Origin: Bacillus sp. FJAT-42315 | GTDB taxonomy: Bacteria; Bacillota; Bacilli; Bacillales; Domibacillaceae | Length of the DNA stretch: 50,868 nucleotides | Assembly: GCF_002797375.1 (NCBI RefSeq) | Contig: NZ_KZ454941.1 | Span: forward strand, 849,910 to 900,777 | Direction: 5' to 3' | Shown here: piece after piece, positions 1 through 8,812 of the stretch | Layout: every line of letters starts with the position of its first letter | Position numbering within the stretch: position 1 is the stretch's first letter | Made by a program: the position numbers and the translations under genes | Notes under the pieces: generated by a model | Told to the model about the DNA's origin: nothing | Database searches by the model: none | Seen by the model: only the letters and a program-made list of their open reading frames with translations

Positions 1-1524
1 ATGGTTGAAAGATTGTACCGAAAGTGCGATGCGAACGATTTTAGTCGGCTTTCAGTTAGCGGCTCGTTTAAAGAAAAAGGGGCGAGTTTCTTGAAGGCGG
101 CATTAGCGGCGAAGCAGGAAGCGGTAGTACCGGTCGAAGCACGAAAGCAGCGGCCGGCTTGGGTTGTTCCACTCGTGCTCATCAGTTTATTAGAGCTTTC
201 CCTTTTGTTTGCCACCTCGATGACGATGGAAGCGAAGTGGAGCTTGTTTGGCTTCGGGTGTGCGATCATTTTATGGACGACAACGAGTCTCAATTCTGCT
301 TACGTCGCTTTAGGAGTAGTGTTATTTCTCGTCGTGACCGGAACGGCAAAGCAAGAGCTATTATTTGAATCATTAGCTTCTGATGTCATTTGGTTAATGA
401 TTGGCTCCTTCATTCTTGGAGGAGCTCTTCAAGTGACAGGATTAGCAGAGAAACTGACGAACCTAGTCATTAGCCGAGCGAAAAATGTGACGAGTTTATT
501 TACTCTATTAACGATCGTCGTGCAATTGCTGGCATTTTTCATCCCATCGACATCGGGGCGGGCCGCTGTATTGCTTCCGGTCTTTCATTCCTTAACAGCG
601 GAAATCGGCAGTCACCGCCTGACGAAAGCGCTGGCGATTTTACTACCGACGATTATTTTAGTGTCAACGAGCTCGACGATGATTGGAGCGGGTTCGCATT
701 TTATTGCGCTAGATATGTTAAAGGAGTTTAGCGGAAAAGAAATTTCCTTCATTGAATGGCTGTTGTGGGGCTTGCCATTTGGAATCGTGGCGAGCTTCCT
801 ATCTTGTCGGATCGTTCTCGCCCTTTTCCTTAATAAAGAAGAAAGAAAGCAGACGCTCGTCAGTGAAAAAATAACACTCACGTTATCACGGAATGAAAAA
901 TATACCGTTGCGATCATTGCGGCGATGGTCATTTTCTGGGTAACCGAGCGACTGCATGGCATTGAGATTGCGACAGTGACGGTCATTGGTGCCTTCTTAT
1001 TAACATTGCCAAACGCGGGAGTCATGAAATGGAAGGAAGGCGTGCAAGCTGTCTCTTGGAATTTAATTATCTTCGTTGGTGCCGCCATTGCGCTAGGGAA
1101 ATCATTGATTGAAAGCGGCGCAGCAGAATGGCTGATGGGGAGGTTCTTCTCTGTAACAGATCAGCTAAGCGGAGAATCAACGTTTCCGTTATTATTCGTT
1201 ATTATCATTCTGTCGCTTACTTCCCATCTATATATTACTTCTCATACGACAAGAGCGGTCATTTTTGTGCCACCTCTTCTTTATTTAGCGAGTAGCTTAC
1301 AGATCAATGAAGTGGCGGTTCTCTTTATCGGGATTGTTGGGATGAATTATTGTTTAACGTTCCCAGTCAGTTCAAAGGCGTTATTAATGTTCCAAGAAGG
1401 CGAAAGAGAAACATTTCAGCCGAGAGATTTATTGCGATTAAGTTTATATGTTGGTTTCGTGCATCTCGTTTTAATGATTGTCTTTTATTATGGGTACTGG
1501 CAATGGGTTGGCCTCTCACTGTGA
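1..1524 (+). CDS. SLC13/DASS-family anion permease (N-terminus uncertain)
   Basis: This is an integral membrane transporter, most likely a sodium-coupled importer of di- or tricarboxylates or a similar anion. After about 55 mostly polar residues the protein is a run of hydrophobic segments. It carries the two re-entrant regions of the DASS fold: a PSTSGRAA-type stretch near residue 180 and SHTTRAVIF near residue 415. Both resemble the SNT/SNS substrate-binding repeats of the family. The first base of the window is the A of an ATG, so the true start, and whether the gene extends upstream, cannot be judged. Length after the polar part fits the family (about 450 residues). A promoter-like sequence and a two-component system follow, so it is probably the last gene of its transcript. 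The substrate is not identifiable. Confidence 0.8.
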   Translation: MVERLYRKCDANDFSRLSVSGSFKEKGASFLKAALAAKQEAVVPVEARKQRPAWVVPLVLISLLELSLLFATSMTMEAKWSLFGFGCAIILWTTTSLNSAYVALGVVLFLVVTGTAKQELLFESLASDVIWLMIGSFILGGALQVTGLAEKLTNLVISRAKNVTSLFTLLTIVVQLLAFFIPSTSGRAAVLLPVFHSLTAEIGSHRLTKALAILLPTIILVSTSSTMIGAGSHFIALDMLKEFSGKEISFIEWLLWGLPFGIVASFLSCRIVLALFLNKEERKQTLVSEKITLTLSRNEKYTVAIIAAMVIFWVTERLHGIEIATVTVIGAFLLTLPNAGVMKWKEGVQAVSWNLIIFVGAAIALGKSLIESGAAEWLMGRFFSVTDQLSGESTFPLLFVIIILSLTSHLYITSHTTRAVIFVPPLLYLASSLQINEVAVLFIGIVGMNYCLTFPVSSKALLMFQEGERETFQPRDLLRLSLYVGFVHLVLMIVFYYGYWQWVGLSL

Positions 1525-1537
1525 ACCTTTTTCCTCT

Positions 1538-1565
1538 TTGAGGGCAAGAGAGAATTTGCTAAACT
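1538..1565 (+). promoter_or_regulatory. Possible promoter of the two-component operon
   Basis: TTGAGG is followed after 16 bases by TAAACT, 39 bases before the response regulator start. The match to the vegetative consensus is partial and it was chosen by eye. Confidence 0.3.
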
Positions 1566-1603
1566 GAAGTCATGGAAAAAGATTGATAGTTTGGGAGGAT
1601 TTT

Positions 1604-2290
1604 ATGTCAGAGCGAATTTTAGTTGTAGAAGATGAAGAGAAAATTGCGCGAGTGATTCAATTGGAACTTGAATATGAAGGATATGAAAGTGCAACAGCGA
1701 AAACGGGTCTCGAAGCGTTAGAGAAGTTTCATGATGAAGAGTGGGATTTAATTTTACTCGATGTGATGTTGCCGGAGTTGACAGGAATGGAAGTGCTGCG
1801 CCGCATCCGTGCGCAAAATTCTGTGACCCCGGTTATTTTATTAACAGCTCGCGATTCCGTGGTTGATAAAGTGAATGGGCTCGATCAAGGAGCGAATGAT
1901 TATATAACAAAGCCGTTTGAAATTGAAGAATTACTCGCTCGCATTCGCGTTTGTTTACGCTTATCACAAGCGTATAAGAAAGAGGAAGAGAATCCAAAAG
2001 TTCAAGTGGCGGATTTATCGATCGATGAGAAAACGAGAGAAGTAACAAGAGGAGAGACACAAATCGAGCTCACTCCACGTGAATTTGATTTATTATTGTT
2101 TCTCATGCAGAATCACAATCAAGTATTAAATCGTGAGCAAATTTTAACGAATGTGTGGGGCTTTGACTACTTCGGCGATACGAATGTCGTTGATGTGTAT
2201 ATTCGTTATTTGCGGAAAAAAGTAGATCGTGATTTCGACACGCCACTTCTGCATACAGTACGAGGCGTTGGTTATATGTTAAAGGGGTAA
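1604..2290 (+). CDS. OmpR/PhoB-family response regulator (YkoG-like)
   Basis: This is a cytoplasmic DNA-binding response regulator of 228 residues. The receiver domain (residues 1-120) has the acidic pair E9-D10, the phospho-acceptor D53 in LILLDVMLP, the conserved TAR threonine and the lysine in ITKPFE. The C-terminal winged helix (about 130-228) has the typical ELTPREFDLL and VRGVGYML motifs. The ATG at 1604 is chosen because GGGAGG lies 7 bases upstream; an in-frame TTG at 1583 has no ribosome site. The kinase gene starts 4 bases after the stop and a PepSY gene follows. That order (regulator, kinase, PepSY exoprotein) matches ykoG-ykoH-ykoI of Bacillus subtilis, which is the reason for the comparison. 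Confidence 0.93.
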   Translation: MSERILVVEDEEKIARVIQLELEYEGYESATAKTGLEALEKFHDEEWDLILLDVMLPELTGMEVLRRIRAQNSVTPVILLTARDSVVDKVNGLDQGANDYITKPFEIEELLARIRVCLRLSQAYKKEEENPKVQVADLSIDEKTREVTRGETQIELTPREFDLLLFLMQNHNQVLNREQILTNVWGFDYFGDTNVVDVYIRYLRKKVDRDFDTPLLHTVRGVGYMLKG

Positions 2291-2293
2291 AGA

Positions 2294-3661
2294 ATGAAGA
2301 TAAAAAATAAAATATATTTATTCTCAACCGTCACATTGCTCATTATTTTACTGATTATTAATAGCTCGATTTATTGGCTGTTTGCGAAAGTGACGACAGA
2401 TGGCGAGATCGATCGGTTAAAGCGGGAGGCGTTACATATTACCGATGGCTTAAATCAAGAAGGTGTGGAAAAGATCGATCCTGCCACGTTATTACAGCCG
2501 TATTTGCCGACGAACGGGATGCTTCGAATTATTGATGCCGATTCGCGTGCGATTGTCACGCAAGAAGCGGACGGCAATGAGCCGATGCCTAGAACGGAAC
2601 CTCGCTTTGAACGAAAAGCGACGGAGGGGCAATTTGAAGCAAAAGGTATGGAGTATGGCTTTGTGAAAGTGCCGGTTATTTGGACAGACGGCCGAGTGAT
2701 GACACTAGAAGTGACAGAAAGTTTTGCCGGGTTGCAAAGAAATTTAAATATGTTAAAGAATGTCTTATTTCTTGCCTCATTGTTTGTGTTAATTCCAGCC
2801 TTTTTTGCTGGGCGTATGTTAAGTAATCTCATTTTACGGCCGGTCAATTCGATGATTCAAACAATGGAAGATATTCAAGTGCGAGGTATTTTTAAGAAAA
2901 TCCCACTTGAGCATCAGTCGAAAGATGAACTATATAAAATGGGGAACACTTTCAATAAGATGATGGGCTTATTACAGCAAAACTTTGAAAAGCAACAACA
3001 GTTCGTTTCCGATGCGTCCCATGAATTAAAAACGCCATTAACGGTGATTGAAAGTTATGCGAAATTATTAAAACGATGGGGAACGAAAAAGCCGGATGTG
3101 TTAGAGGAATCCGTTGAAGCAATTCACTCAGAAGCTGTGCGAATGAAGGCGATGACGAATCAAATGCTGATGCTTGCTAATAACAGTGCCGAGTGGAATT
3201 TAGATATACAACGAATCAATTTAGTGAACGTATGCCAAACAGCAGCCGATCAGTTGACGCATGCTTACGGACGGACGTTCCAGCTCGTATCGAATGAGGA
3301 GTCAGTGATAGTGTCAGCCGATGAACAGAAAATCAAGCAAGTGCTTGTCGTATTGTTAGATAATGCGATGAAATATAGCTCGGATGCGATCGAGATTGAC
3401 GTCGGGATCGATCAGGAGCGTGTCTTTTTTTCTGTGAAGGATAGCGGCATGGGCATTCCGAAAGAGGATTTATCACAAGTGTTTGACCGCTTTTTCCGTG
3501 TCGATAAAGCACGTAATCGCGAAACCGGAGGCACAGGTCTAGGGCTGTCGATTGCGAAACGAATTGTTGATGCCCATGAAGGTGAGATGCAGCTAGAAAG
3601 TGAAGAAGGAAAATGGACGAAAGTGACCGTTTTATTACCAAATGAAGAGAGGGAGGTGTGA
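2294..3661 (+). CDS. HAMP-containing sensor histidine kinase (YkoH-like)
   Basis: This membrane-bound sensor kinase of 455 residues should phosphorylate the regulator encoded just upstream. A first membrane helix (about 8-32) and a second (about 155-178) enclose an extracellular sensor region of roughly 120 residues. A HAMP linker follows. The dimerisation helix carries the phospho-acceptor H243 in SHELKTPL, and the catalytic domain shows the N box DNAMKYSS, the G1 box DSGMGIP and the G2 box TGGTGLGLSIA. All key residues are present, so the kinase should be active. It lies 4 bases after the regulator and its stop codon sits 2 bases before the most likely start of the PepSY gene, so the three are almost certainly one operon. 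The signal sensed is unknown. Confidence 0.93.
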   Translation: MKIKNKIYLFSTVTLLIILLIINSSIYWLFAKVTTDGEIDRLKREALHITDGLNQEGVEKIDPATLLQPYLPTNGMLRIIDADSRAIVTQEADGNEPMPRTEPRFERKATEGQFEAKGMEYGFVKVPVIWTDGRVMTLEVTESFAGLQRNLNMLKNVLFLASLFVLIPAFFAGRMLSNLILRPVNSMIQTMEDIQVRGIFKKIPLEHQSKDELYKMGNTFNKMMGLLQQNFEKQQQFVSDASHELKTPLTVIESYAKLLKRWGTKKPDVLEESVEAIHSEAVRMKAMTNQMLMLANNSAEWNLDIQRINLVNVCQTAADQLTHAYGRTFQLVSNEESVIVSADEQKIKQVLVVLLDNAMKYSSDAIEIDVGIDQERVFFSVKDSGMGIPKEDLSQVFDRFFRVDKARNRETGGTGLGLSIAKRIVDAHEGEMQLESEEGKWTKVTVLLPNEEREV

Positions 3662-3663
3662 AG

Positions 3664-4737
3664 GTGAATCGAAAATGGAAAGTACTGTTGATTGTCTGTT
3701 TCGTACTTGTGACAGCTGCCTTTAGCGTACAACGTATTGTGGCGAGTATGGATACGAAAGTATTAACTGAAAAAGAAGTGAAGCAAATCGTAACAGACCA
3801 GTATGGCGGTGAGATCGAGTCGATTAAACTGACGCAAAAAGGGGAACAAACGGTTTATCATGTACGATTAATGAATGATCGCGGCACCTATCGAGTCATC
3901 GTTCATGCGGAAACTGGTGAAATTGTTGAGCTGAAAGAAATAGCTTTAGCGGTGTCTGAAAAAGAAGCTGTCGATCTGGCCCTTAGTGTCGCTGCGGGTA
4001 CGTTAAAAACAGTCACCTTACGTGATGGCTCGGTGTATGTGGTTGAAATCGAAACAGGAGTCAATGAAACGACGATCGTGGACATTGACAAAGCCACGGG
4101 GGAAGTGATAACGAAGCGTGTCCGCAAAGAGAAGCCGAGCAATGTTACTGAACAGCAGGCGAAAGAGATCGCCGTGAAGCAAGTGCCAGGTACAGTCGTT
4201 CAAGTGACGATGCAGTCGAAAGAAGATAAGCGTTTCTTCTTCGTAGAGGTGAAGAAAAGTGAAGAGGAGCACGTGATCGTCGAGATTGCCGAGGCAACAG
4301 GAGAGGTGCTGTCTAAAAAAGTAGTCGCACAGCCACAAGTGAAAATTAGCAAGCAGCAGGCAATAGAAATCACAGATGATCGAATAGATAGCGAGACAAT
4401 TTCTGCTGTCAAATTAATCGAAACGAGCAAAGGTCCTGTGTATCAAGTGATTGCGAAAACAGAAAATCGAATCGTTGACGTTCGTGTCCATGCGATTACA
4501 GGCGAAGTCATGTCAACGACAACGATTGACAACGGTGCGCCAGTGAAGCAACCATCAAAACAGCCAGCTAAACAACAGCCAAGCCAACCGGCAACAAACA
4601 ATTCAACACCAAGTAACAATCAACCAAAGCCTAAGCCGACTCCAAAGCCGGCTCCAGTTCCAACTGATGACGATGACGACGATGTAGATGAAGCTGATGA
4701 CGTCGACGATGATGATGCAGACGACGATGACGATTAA
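3664..4737 (+). CDS. Exported PepSY-domain protein with Asp-rich tail (YkoI-like)
   Basis: This is a secreted or membrane-anchored protein of about 357 residues. An N-terminal hydrophobic segment (about 6-25) is followed by four tandem PepSY-like repeats, each with an EIVELKE-, GEVITKR- or GEVLSKK-type turn. A Pro/Gln/Lys-rich linker and a terminal run of mostly Asp follow. PepSY domains are thought to inhibit or modulate extracellular peptidases; the acidic tail may bind cations, which is inference. GTG at 3664 is preferred because GGGAGG (3651-3656) is 7 bases upstream; GTG at 3658 is only one base from it. The gene sits directly behind the two-component pair, so it is probably both co-transcribed and the output of that system. 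A related gene lies at 9516. Confidence 0.85.
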   Translation: MNRKWKVLLIVCFVLVTAAFSVQRIVASMDTKVLTEKEVKQIVTDQYGGEIESIKLTQKGEQTVYHVRLMNDRGTYRVIVHAETGEIVELKEIALAVSEKEAVDLALSVAAGTLKTVTLRDGSVYVVEIETGVNETTIVDIDKATGEVITKRVRKEKPSNVTEQQAKEIAVKQVPGTVVQVTMQSKEDKRFFFVEVKKSEEEHVIVEIAEATGEVLSKKVVAQPQVKISKQQAIEITDDRIDSETISAVKLIETSKGPVYQVIAKTENRIVDVRVHAITGEVMSTTTIDNGAPVKQPSKQPAKQQPSQPATNNSTPSNNQPKPKPTPKPAPVPTDDDDDDVDEADDVDDDDADDDDD

Positions 4738-4743
4738 TTAGCA

Positions 4744-4794
4744 AAAAGCCTGTTCGGAAAGAACGCTTATAGCGTTGCCGAACAGGCTTTTCTG
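4744..4794 (+). terminator. Rho-independent terminator after the PepSY operon
   Basis: AAAAGCCTGTTCGG (4744-4757) pairs perfectly with CCGAACAGGCTTTT (4778-4791). A small inner hairpin, AACGC/GCGTT, lies in the loop. Confidence 0.85.
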
Positions 4795-4804
4795 TATTTT
4801 AAGA

Positions 4805-5257
4805 TTAAACAGTAGCTCTTTCAATTGTAGCTTCAAGCTGCATGTCAACGTTACCTTTAAGGGCACGGCTGATCATGCAAGAGCTTTCCGCTTTTACTGC
4901 TAGTTTTTCAGCTAAAGCGATATCACGATCAGAGGCATCTGCTTTTAAAATTAACTTTGGACGGTGGATAATCGTTTCATACGTGACCATTCCTCGTGTC
5001 ACATCTACAATGCCTTCAGACTCCATCGTGAGCGACACTTTTTCCAATTTACTCATCTCAAGCATGGCTGCTAGTGTAATAATATAGCATGTCGATGCAG
5101 CCCCAAGTAGCATTTCATCTGGGTTCGTACCAATGCCAGGCCCATTCATTTCTGTTGGAATCGACACCTCAGTTTTTAAATTGCCTGATTCAATATATCC
5201 AGTGCCATTACGTGCTCCTGGCCAATCGGCTTTCAAATGAAAATGATGTTTTGACAT
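4805..5257 (-). CDS. OsmC/Ohr-family peroxiredoxin-like protein
   Basis: This 150-residue cytoplasmic protein belongs to the OsmC superfamily, whose members reduce organic hydroperoxides with a pair of cysteines. Both cysteines are in place, one in GAASTCYIITLAAML near residue 57 and one in AESSCMISRAL near residue 129. The length is that of a full family member. The subfamily resembles the SACOL1771-type proteins of Firmicutes rather than classical Ohr, but I judge that only from the motif context. AAGGAGAA lies a short distance upstream of the ATG. The gene is transcribed towards the PepSY terminator, as is the methyltransferase gene upstream, so the two could share a transcript. Confidence 0.85.
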   Translation of the reverse strand: MSKHHFHLKADWPGARNGTGYIESGNLKTEVSIPTEMNGPGIGTNPDEMLLGAASTCYIITLAAMLEMSKLEKVSLTMESEGIVDVTRGMVTYETIIHRPKLILKADASDRDIALAEKLAVKAESSCMISRALKGNVDMQLEATIERATV

Positions 5258-5324
5258 AAAAAATTCTCCTTTATTTTTGTATTTCCTCGGAAATAGTTAA
5301 ATTCCGTCGAGGGGGCTAACTATT

Positions 5325-5924
5325 TTATTTTTTTACGCCATAAAACTGAATGACATGAGAAAGTCCTTGGTGTAGTTTTCCTTCTTGGCGTTCTACTTCT
5401 CCAACGAAGAAATGTTTAATCTTCCAGTCAGAAAAGATCGTTAAAAATTCTTCAGGATGGTACAGCATGTTCATATCTCGAGGGCCACCTGTTTTGTAGT
5501 CGAGCTGCTCAGTTGAGTACACTTCGCAAAGGAAGCTTCCACCTGTTTTCACCGCTTTTTCGATCTGTTTTAACGTTTTTTCACGCAAATCCGTTTCAAA
5601 GTGGCCGAATACACATGTGATGTGATCCCATGCTTCTGCCTCCCATGGTGCTTCGTTTAAATCAACACATTGTGTTTCAACGTTGACGCCTTTTTCATCG
5701 GCTAACTTCTTTGTCTTTTCCAATCCGGCTGTAGAATAATCCCAAGTGGTGACATTATGTCCGAAAGAAGCTAAATAGACCGCATTTCGGCCTTCGCCTT
5801 CCGCAATGGCTAATACGTTTCCTTTAGGAAGAAGAGGCCCTTTTTCTTGAATAAAGGCATTCGGTTCTTTTCCGTAAGCAAACGCTTCTTGACCGAAATG
5901 CTTATTCCAATGTTCCTTTGTCAT
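5325..5924 (-). CDS. Class I SAM-dependent methyltransferase (TehB-like)
   Basis: This is a soluble methyltransferase of 199 residues. The SAM-binding motif I is VLAIAEGEGRNAVYLA at about residues 38-53. The acidic residue after strand 2 is in TTWDYS, and motif IV is DHITCVFGHFE. The small size and the early HWNKHFG segment resemble the TehB/UbiE-like proteins often labelled as tellurite-resistance or general class I enzymes. The substrate is not predictable. GGGGTATTTTGCG precedes the ATG with a weak ribosome site. It is probably transcribed from its own promoter in the short gap to 6001, where a hairpin separates it from the gene upstream. Confidence 0.8.
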   Translation of the reverse strand: MTKEHWNKHFGQEAFAYGKEPNAFIQEKGPLLPKGNVLAIAEGEGRNAVYLASFGHNVTTWDYSTAGLEKTKKLADEKGVNVETQCVDLNEAPWEAEAWDHITCVFGHFETDLREKTLKQIEKAVKTGGSFLCEVYSTEQLDYKTGGPRDMNMLYHPEEFLTIFSDWKIKHFFVGEVERQEGKLHQGLSHVIQFYGVKK

Positions 5925-6000
5925 CGCAAAATACCCCTTTATGTATTTTTAGATTAGTATACATGATGTGAAAGGATGCTGTCTAATATGATGCACGCAG

Positions 6001-6050
6001 AACAGCCCCGAATTGTTAAACATAATGAACAATTCGGGGCTGTTTCTTTA
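6001..6050. terminator. Strong hairpin between convergent-spaced genes
   Basis: AACAGCCCCGAATTGTT (6001-6017) pairs perfectly with its complement at 6028-6044. It lies 17 bases past the stop of the minus-strand gene at 6061. The T-rich side (TTTCTTTA) is on the plus strand, so on the minus strand it may act as an mRNA-stabilising stem rather than a classic terminator. Confidence 0.6.
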
Positions 6051-6060
6051 ATCTGTCTAT

Positions 6061-7095
6061 CTATACGAGTTGCGGAGTTAAAATGTTAATGATTTCATCA
6101 GCGATATTTTCACTTAGTGATAATTCGGAAGTAAAGCCGACACAAGAACAGTTCATTTCACCAAGGACATATGTATCGTTTCCGTTTTCATCTGTATCAA
6201 GCATGAAATCGGCTGTCCAAATAAGTGGTAAATCTAAGTTGCCAAGCTTGTTCGTAATCGTGCTTAAGTTAGCAATAAACAAGTCGATTAATTCTGGCCA
6301 ATCACTCGGAGCATCGTAACGATATTGAGCTCCTGAGAACAACGTGGCAGAAAAGGCATCTGCTTGATCTGCTGGCTTTTTATGAACAACATTTACTGGT
6401 GTACGGTGAAGCATTAGGAGACGAATTTCCCCTTCTTTAATTCTAGGAAGAAATGGCATATCAACTAACATCCCATTAGCGCCTTTAATGTATTGCTCAC
6501 AGAAAGTTAAAAAGTCTCCAAGCTCGTGATATTCTACATGATTATCTTTCGCTTCTGTACATTTTACTTTCGCTGTAAGTGGAACGGCTTCAACATCTGC
6601 TAGTTTATCTACTAGTTGAACGCGCCAAATTCCTTCGCCAGTGGAGCCGCGATTTTGTTTTAATACACGCTCTCCATGTAACAAAGATTTTGGAAAGGAG
6701 TTTCTGAATGATTCAATATCGTAATACGCAAATGTGTTGTCAGGAACTAAGTCAGTATCACGAAGTTTAACGAGCGCATCTTTTGCTCCAAAGTTAATCA
6801 TCACATCTGGATGTGACATTCCTTTGACGCCATTGTCACAAAGCTTGCGGAGCATATCAAAATAATTTGCTTCATCTGCTAAATTTCCTGGGTTAATACG
6901 ACTTACATATGCATCAGCTGTGTTGGAAACATGTTGTAAAATTTCATCTTTCTTTTCGTGGGAATAAAAAATGACTTCAGCAGTCCAACCCCGTTTTTCT
7001 AGTGATTTTACAATTGGCATCGTATCAGGACGATAGCCATCTGGTCCTTTATCTGTTCCACCTGCAACTTCAAAAATAACGATATGTTTTTTCAT
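6061..7095 (-). CDS. Cj0069-family ATP-grasp-like protein
   Basis: This 344-residue soluble protein resembles the family named after Campylobacter Cj0069, which has no established function. The layout suggests an ATP-grasp fold. An N-terminal VIFEVAGGTDKGPDGYRPD segment is followed by a Lys/Arg/Gly nucleotide-binding strand VLKQNRGSTGEGIWRV near residue 145. An acidic GEIRLLMLHRTPVNVVHKKP strand and a terminal metal-ligand-like motif VLGEMNCSCVGF follow. Such enzymes ligate a carboxylate to an amine using ATP. The gene stands alone between a hairpin and a promoter region of about 270 bases shared with the surface-protein gene on the other strand. The family call is from motif memory, so the function remains open. 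Confidence 0.6.
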   Translation of the reverse strand: MKKHIVIFEVAGGTDKGPDGYRPDTMPIVKSLEKRGWTAEVIFYSHEKKDEILQHVSNTADAYVSRINPGNLADEANYFDMLRKLCDNGVKGMSHPDVMINFGAKDALVKLRDTDLVPDNTFAYYDIESFRNSFPKSLLHGERVLKQNRGSTGEGIWRVQLVDKLADVEAVPLTAKVKCTEAKDNHVEYHELGDFLTFCEQYIKGANGMLVDMPFLPRIKEGEIRLLMLHRTPVNVVHKKPADQADAFSATLFSGAQYRYDAPSDWPELIDLFIANLSTITNKLGNLDLPLIWTADFMLDTDENGNDTYVLGEMNCSCVGFTSELSLSENIADEIINILTPQLV

Positions 7096-7218
7096 TTAGC
7101 CAGCTCCTTGAATAGTTCTTAAGTAACGATATTAATATACCATGAATATCATAATATTGGAATATAATTGTGAAACATTTCATAATACCTTAACAAATTT
7201 TACAAAATTCATACAAAA

Positions 7219-7248
7219 GGTGCCTGTCACTCCCCGGTTTTTGTCGAA
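7219..7248 (+). repeat. Dispersed repeat, copy 1
   Basis: The core GGTGCCTGTCACTCCCC and the tail TTTTTGTCGAA match the other copies. This one lies between divergent genes, upstream of the surface-protein promoter. Confidence 0.85.
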
Positions 7249-7277
7249 AAATGATAGATGAATGTTCAAGGGAGTCA

Positions 7278-7311
7278 TTTACAATATTTTTATGTACTGA
7301 TAAAATATTGT
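7278..7311 (+). promoter_or_regulatory. Promoter with overlapping operator-like inverted repeat
   Basis: TTTACA (7278-7283) and TAAAAT (7301-7306) are 17 bases apart. A perfect inverted repeat, ACAATATTTT (7281-7290) and AAAATATTGT (7302-7311), covers both boxes, which is the arrangement expected of a repressor site. It lies 57 bases upstream of the LPXTG protein start. Confidence 0.55.
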
Positions 7312-7367
7312 AATGAATGGGTTCTCGGTGAAAGTAGAGAGAAAAGAAAAGAAAGGGAGGGACGACG

Positions 7368-8750
7368 ATGAACGTTCACATTCGGAAGAAGATGCCGGTT
7401 ATCATCGGGTTTCTTTTTGGATTATGTATGATGATCAATGCCTTTCCACCGTTTGTACATGCTCAAACAACAAAGGCGGATGTAGTAGATCAAATTAGGC
7501 TATTAGGTGCAAACGGACAGTCAAAGACTAGTTTTCATGAATATGAAGATGTGAAAATTGAAATAGAATGGTCAACGAAATCAGCGATACAACCGAAAGA
7601 CCAAGTGACGATTGAATTGCCAAAAGAGCTGCAAGCCTACAGCGAAAAAGTTTCTATGAAAGATGCGAATGGACAGTCCATTGGGCAATGTGTCGCTACC
7701 AAAACGACACTTACATGTACATATGATGAGGCTGTAAAGGACAAAGCCAACGTAAAGGGTCCACACCTTATTCAGGCGCAAATCAAAAGTATGGAAGAAA
7801 AAGAGGTAACGAAAAAACTAGCGTTTCAAGTGAATGGCAAAACGTATCATGTACCTGTCCATATCATTGGTCATGATGTAAAGGAAGATCCTGAAACAAT
7901 CGTTCTCAAACGTAACGATTCAAAAGCGACACAAGCTTCTCAAACAACAACAGGTGTGTTAAATGAACAAGCGCACATTCAAATTGTGAAAGTCGATCAA
8001 GAAGATCAAAATCAACTATTACAAGGCGCGCAATTTGACCTGCTGCAAAACGGAAAAATTATCGATTCTTTAGTGACGGATATTAACGGAAAAGCAACAT
8101 CGAAAGAGTTACCTGACGGGACGTACATGCTAAAAGAAACGAAAGCACCGACAGGCTATCAATTGCTGGCGAAAACAATTGACATCAAGCTAGAAAACAA
8201 GCAAGATATTTTAATGATTGTTCCAAACACGAAAGAGCTTGGTAGTTTGAAAGTCATTAGGAAAGATAGTGAAACGAGCGCTGTGTTAAAAGGAGCAGAA
8301 TTCCAGTTATATGATGAAGAGGGACATATCGTTTCACAGCTAAAAACAACCGATCAAAATGGAGTCGCTCTTTTTGAAAAATTAGCTTCAGGTCAATACT
8401 TGCTAAAAGAAACAAAAGCACCTGAAGGCTATAACAAATCTGATGTGACATTTTCGGTCAAAATTGTTGCCGGAGAAATCACGCAACTAGAAGTCAAAAA
8501 TGAAAAACAAAAGGTACTTCCAAAACAACCAAATTCGAGTGGAACAGGAGTTGGAATACCGGTGAAAAAGCCAGATTCACCTACAACAGTGACGAAAAGA
8601 CCAAGCACATCAACTGGAACGACTGTTAATAAACAAAAAAGCGACAACAAGTCTTCGAGTAAGCTACCTCAAACAGGAGATACTGCTGGCTCGATGGCAC
8701 CGATCCTTGGCGCGTTCTTGATTTTAGCAGCGATTCGTTTGAAAATCTAA
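7368..8750 (+). CDS. LPXTG-anchored surface protein with Cna_B/SpaA domains
   Basis: This is a cell-wall-anchored adhesin or pilin-like protein of 460 residues. A signal peptide covers about residues 1-33 and ends in AFPPFVHA. An N-terminal collagen-adhesin-like domain follows (about 40-165). Two Cna_B/SpaA-type beta domains then occur, about 200-290 and 291-380. Each has the starting lysine strand (IVKVD and VIRKD) and the YxLKETKAPxGY motif that carries the isopeptide-forming glutamate. A Pro/Thr/Ser-rich spanner and the sorting signal LPQTG, a hydrophobic helix and a basic end complete it. GGGAGGG lies 8-9 bases before the ATG. A class A sortase is encoded directly downstream, which fits covalent attachment to peptidoglycan. 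With only two Cna_B domains and no pilus-specific sortase visible, a wall-anchored adhesin is likelier than a polymerised pilus. Confidence 0.88.
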   Translation: MNVHIRKKMPVIIGFLFGLCMMINAFPPFVHAQTTKADVVDQIRLLGANGQSKTSFHEYEDVKIEIEWSTKSAIQPKDQVTIELPKELQAYSEKVSMKDANGQSIGQCVATKTTLTCTYDEAVKDKANVKGPHLIQAQIKSMEEKEVTKKLAFQVNGKTYHVPVHIIGHDVKEDPETIVLKRNDSKATQASQTTTGVLNEQAHIQIVKVDQEDQNQLLQGAQFDLLQNGKIIDSLVTDINGKATSKELPDGTYMLKETKAPTGYQLLAKTIDIKLENKQDILMIVPNTKELGSLKVIRKDSETSAVLKGAEFQLYDEEGHIVSQLKTTDQNGVALFEKLASGQYLLKETKAPEGYNKSDVTFSVKIVAGEITQLEVKNEKQKVLPKQPNSSGTGVGIPVKKPDSPTTVTKRPSTSTGTTVNKQKSDNKSSSKLPQTGDTAGSMAPILGAFLILAAIRLKI

Positions 8751-8760
8751 ACGAGCATAC

Positions 8761-8793
8761 AATCCCTCGTCCTAGCAGCGAGGGATTTTTTTC
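8761..8793 (+). terminator. Terminator between surface protein and sortase
   Basis: AATCCCTCG (8761-8769) pairs with CGAGGGATT (8779-8787) and is followed by a T run. Since the sortase gene has no obvious promoter in the remaining 20 bases, it may act as an attenuator giving less sortase than substrate. Confidence 0.8.
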
Positions 8794-8812
8794 GTAGAGA
8801 GGGGAGAAGAAC

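Noticed and set aside
5291-5325. AAATAGTTA/TAACTATTT stem between the OsmC and methyltransferase genes
   Set aside because: It has no T run in the direction of transcription and overlaps the methyltransferase stop; too weak to call.
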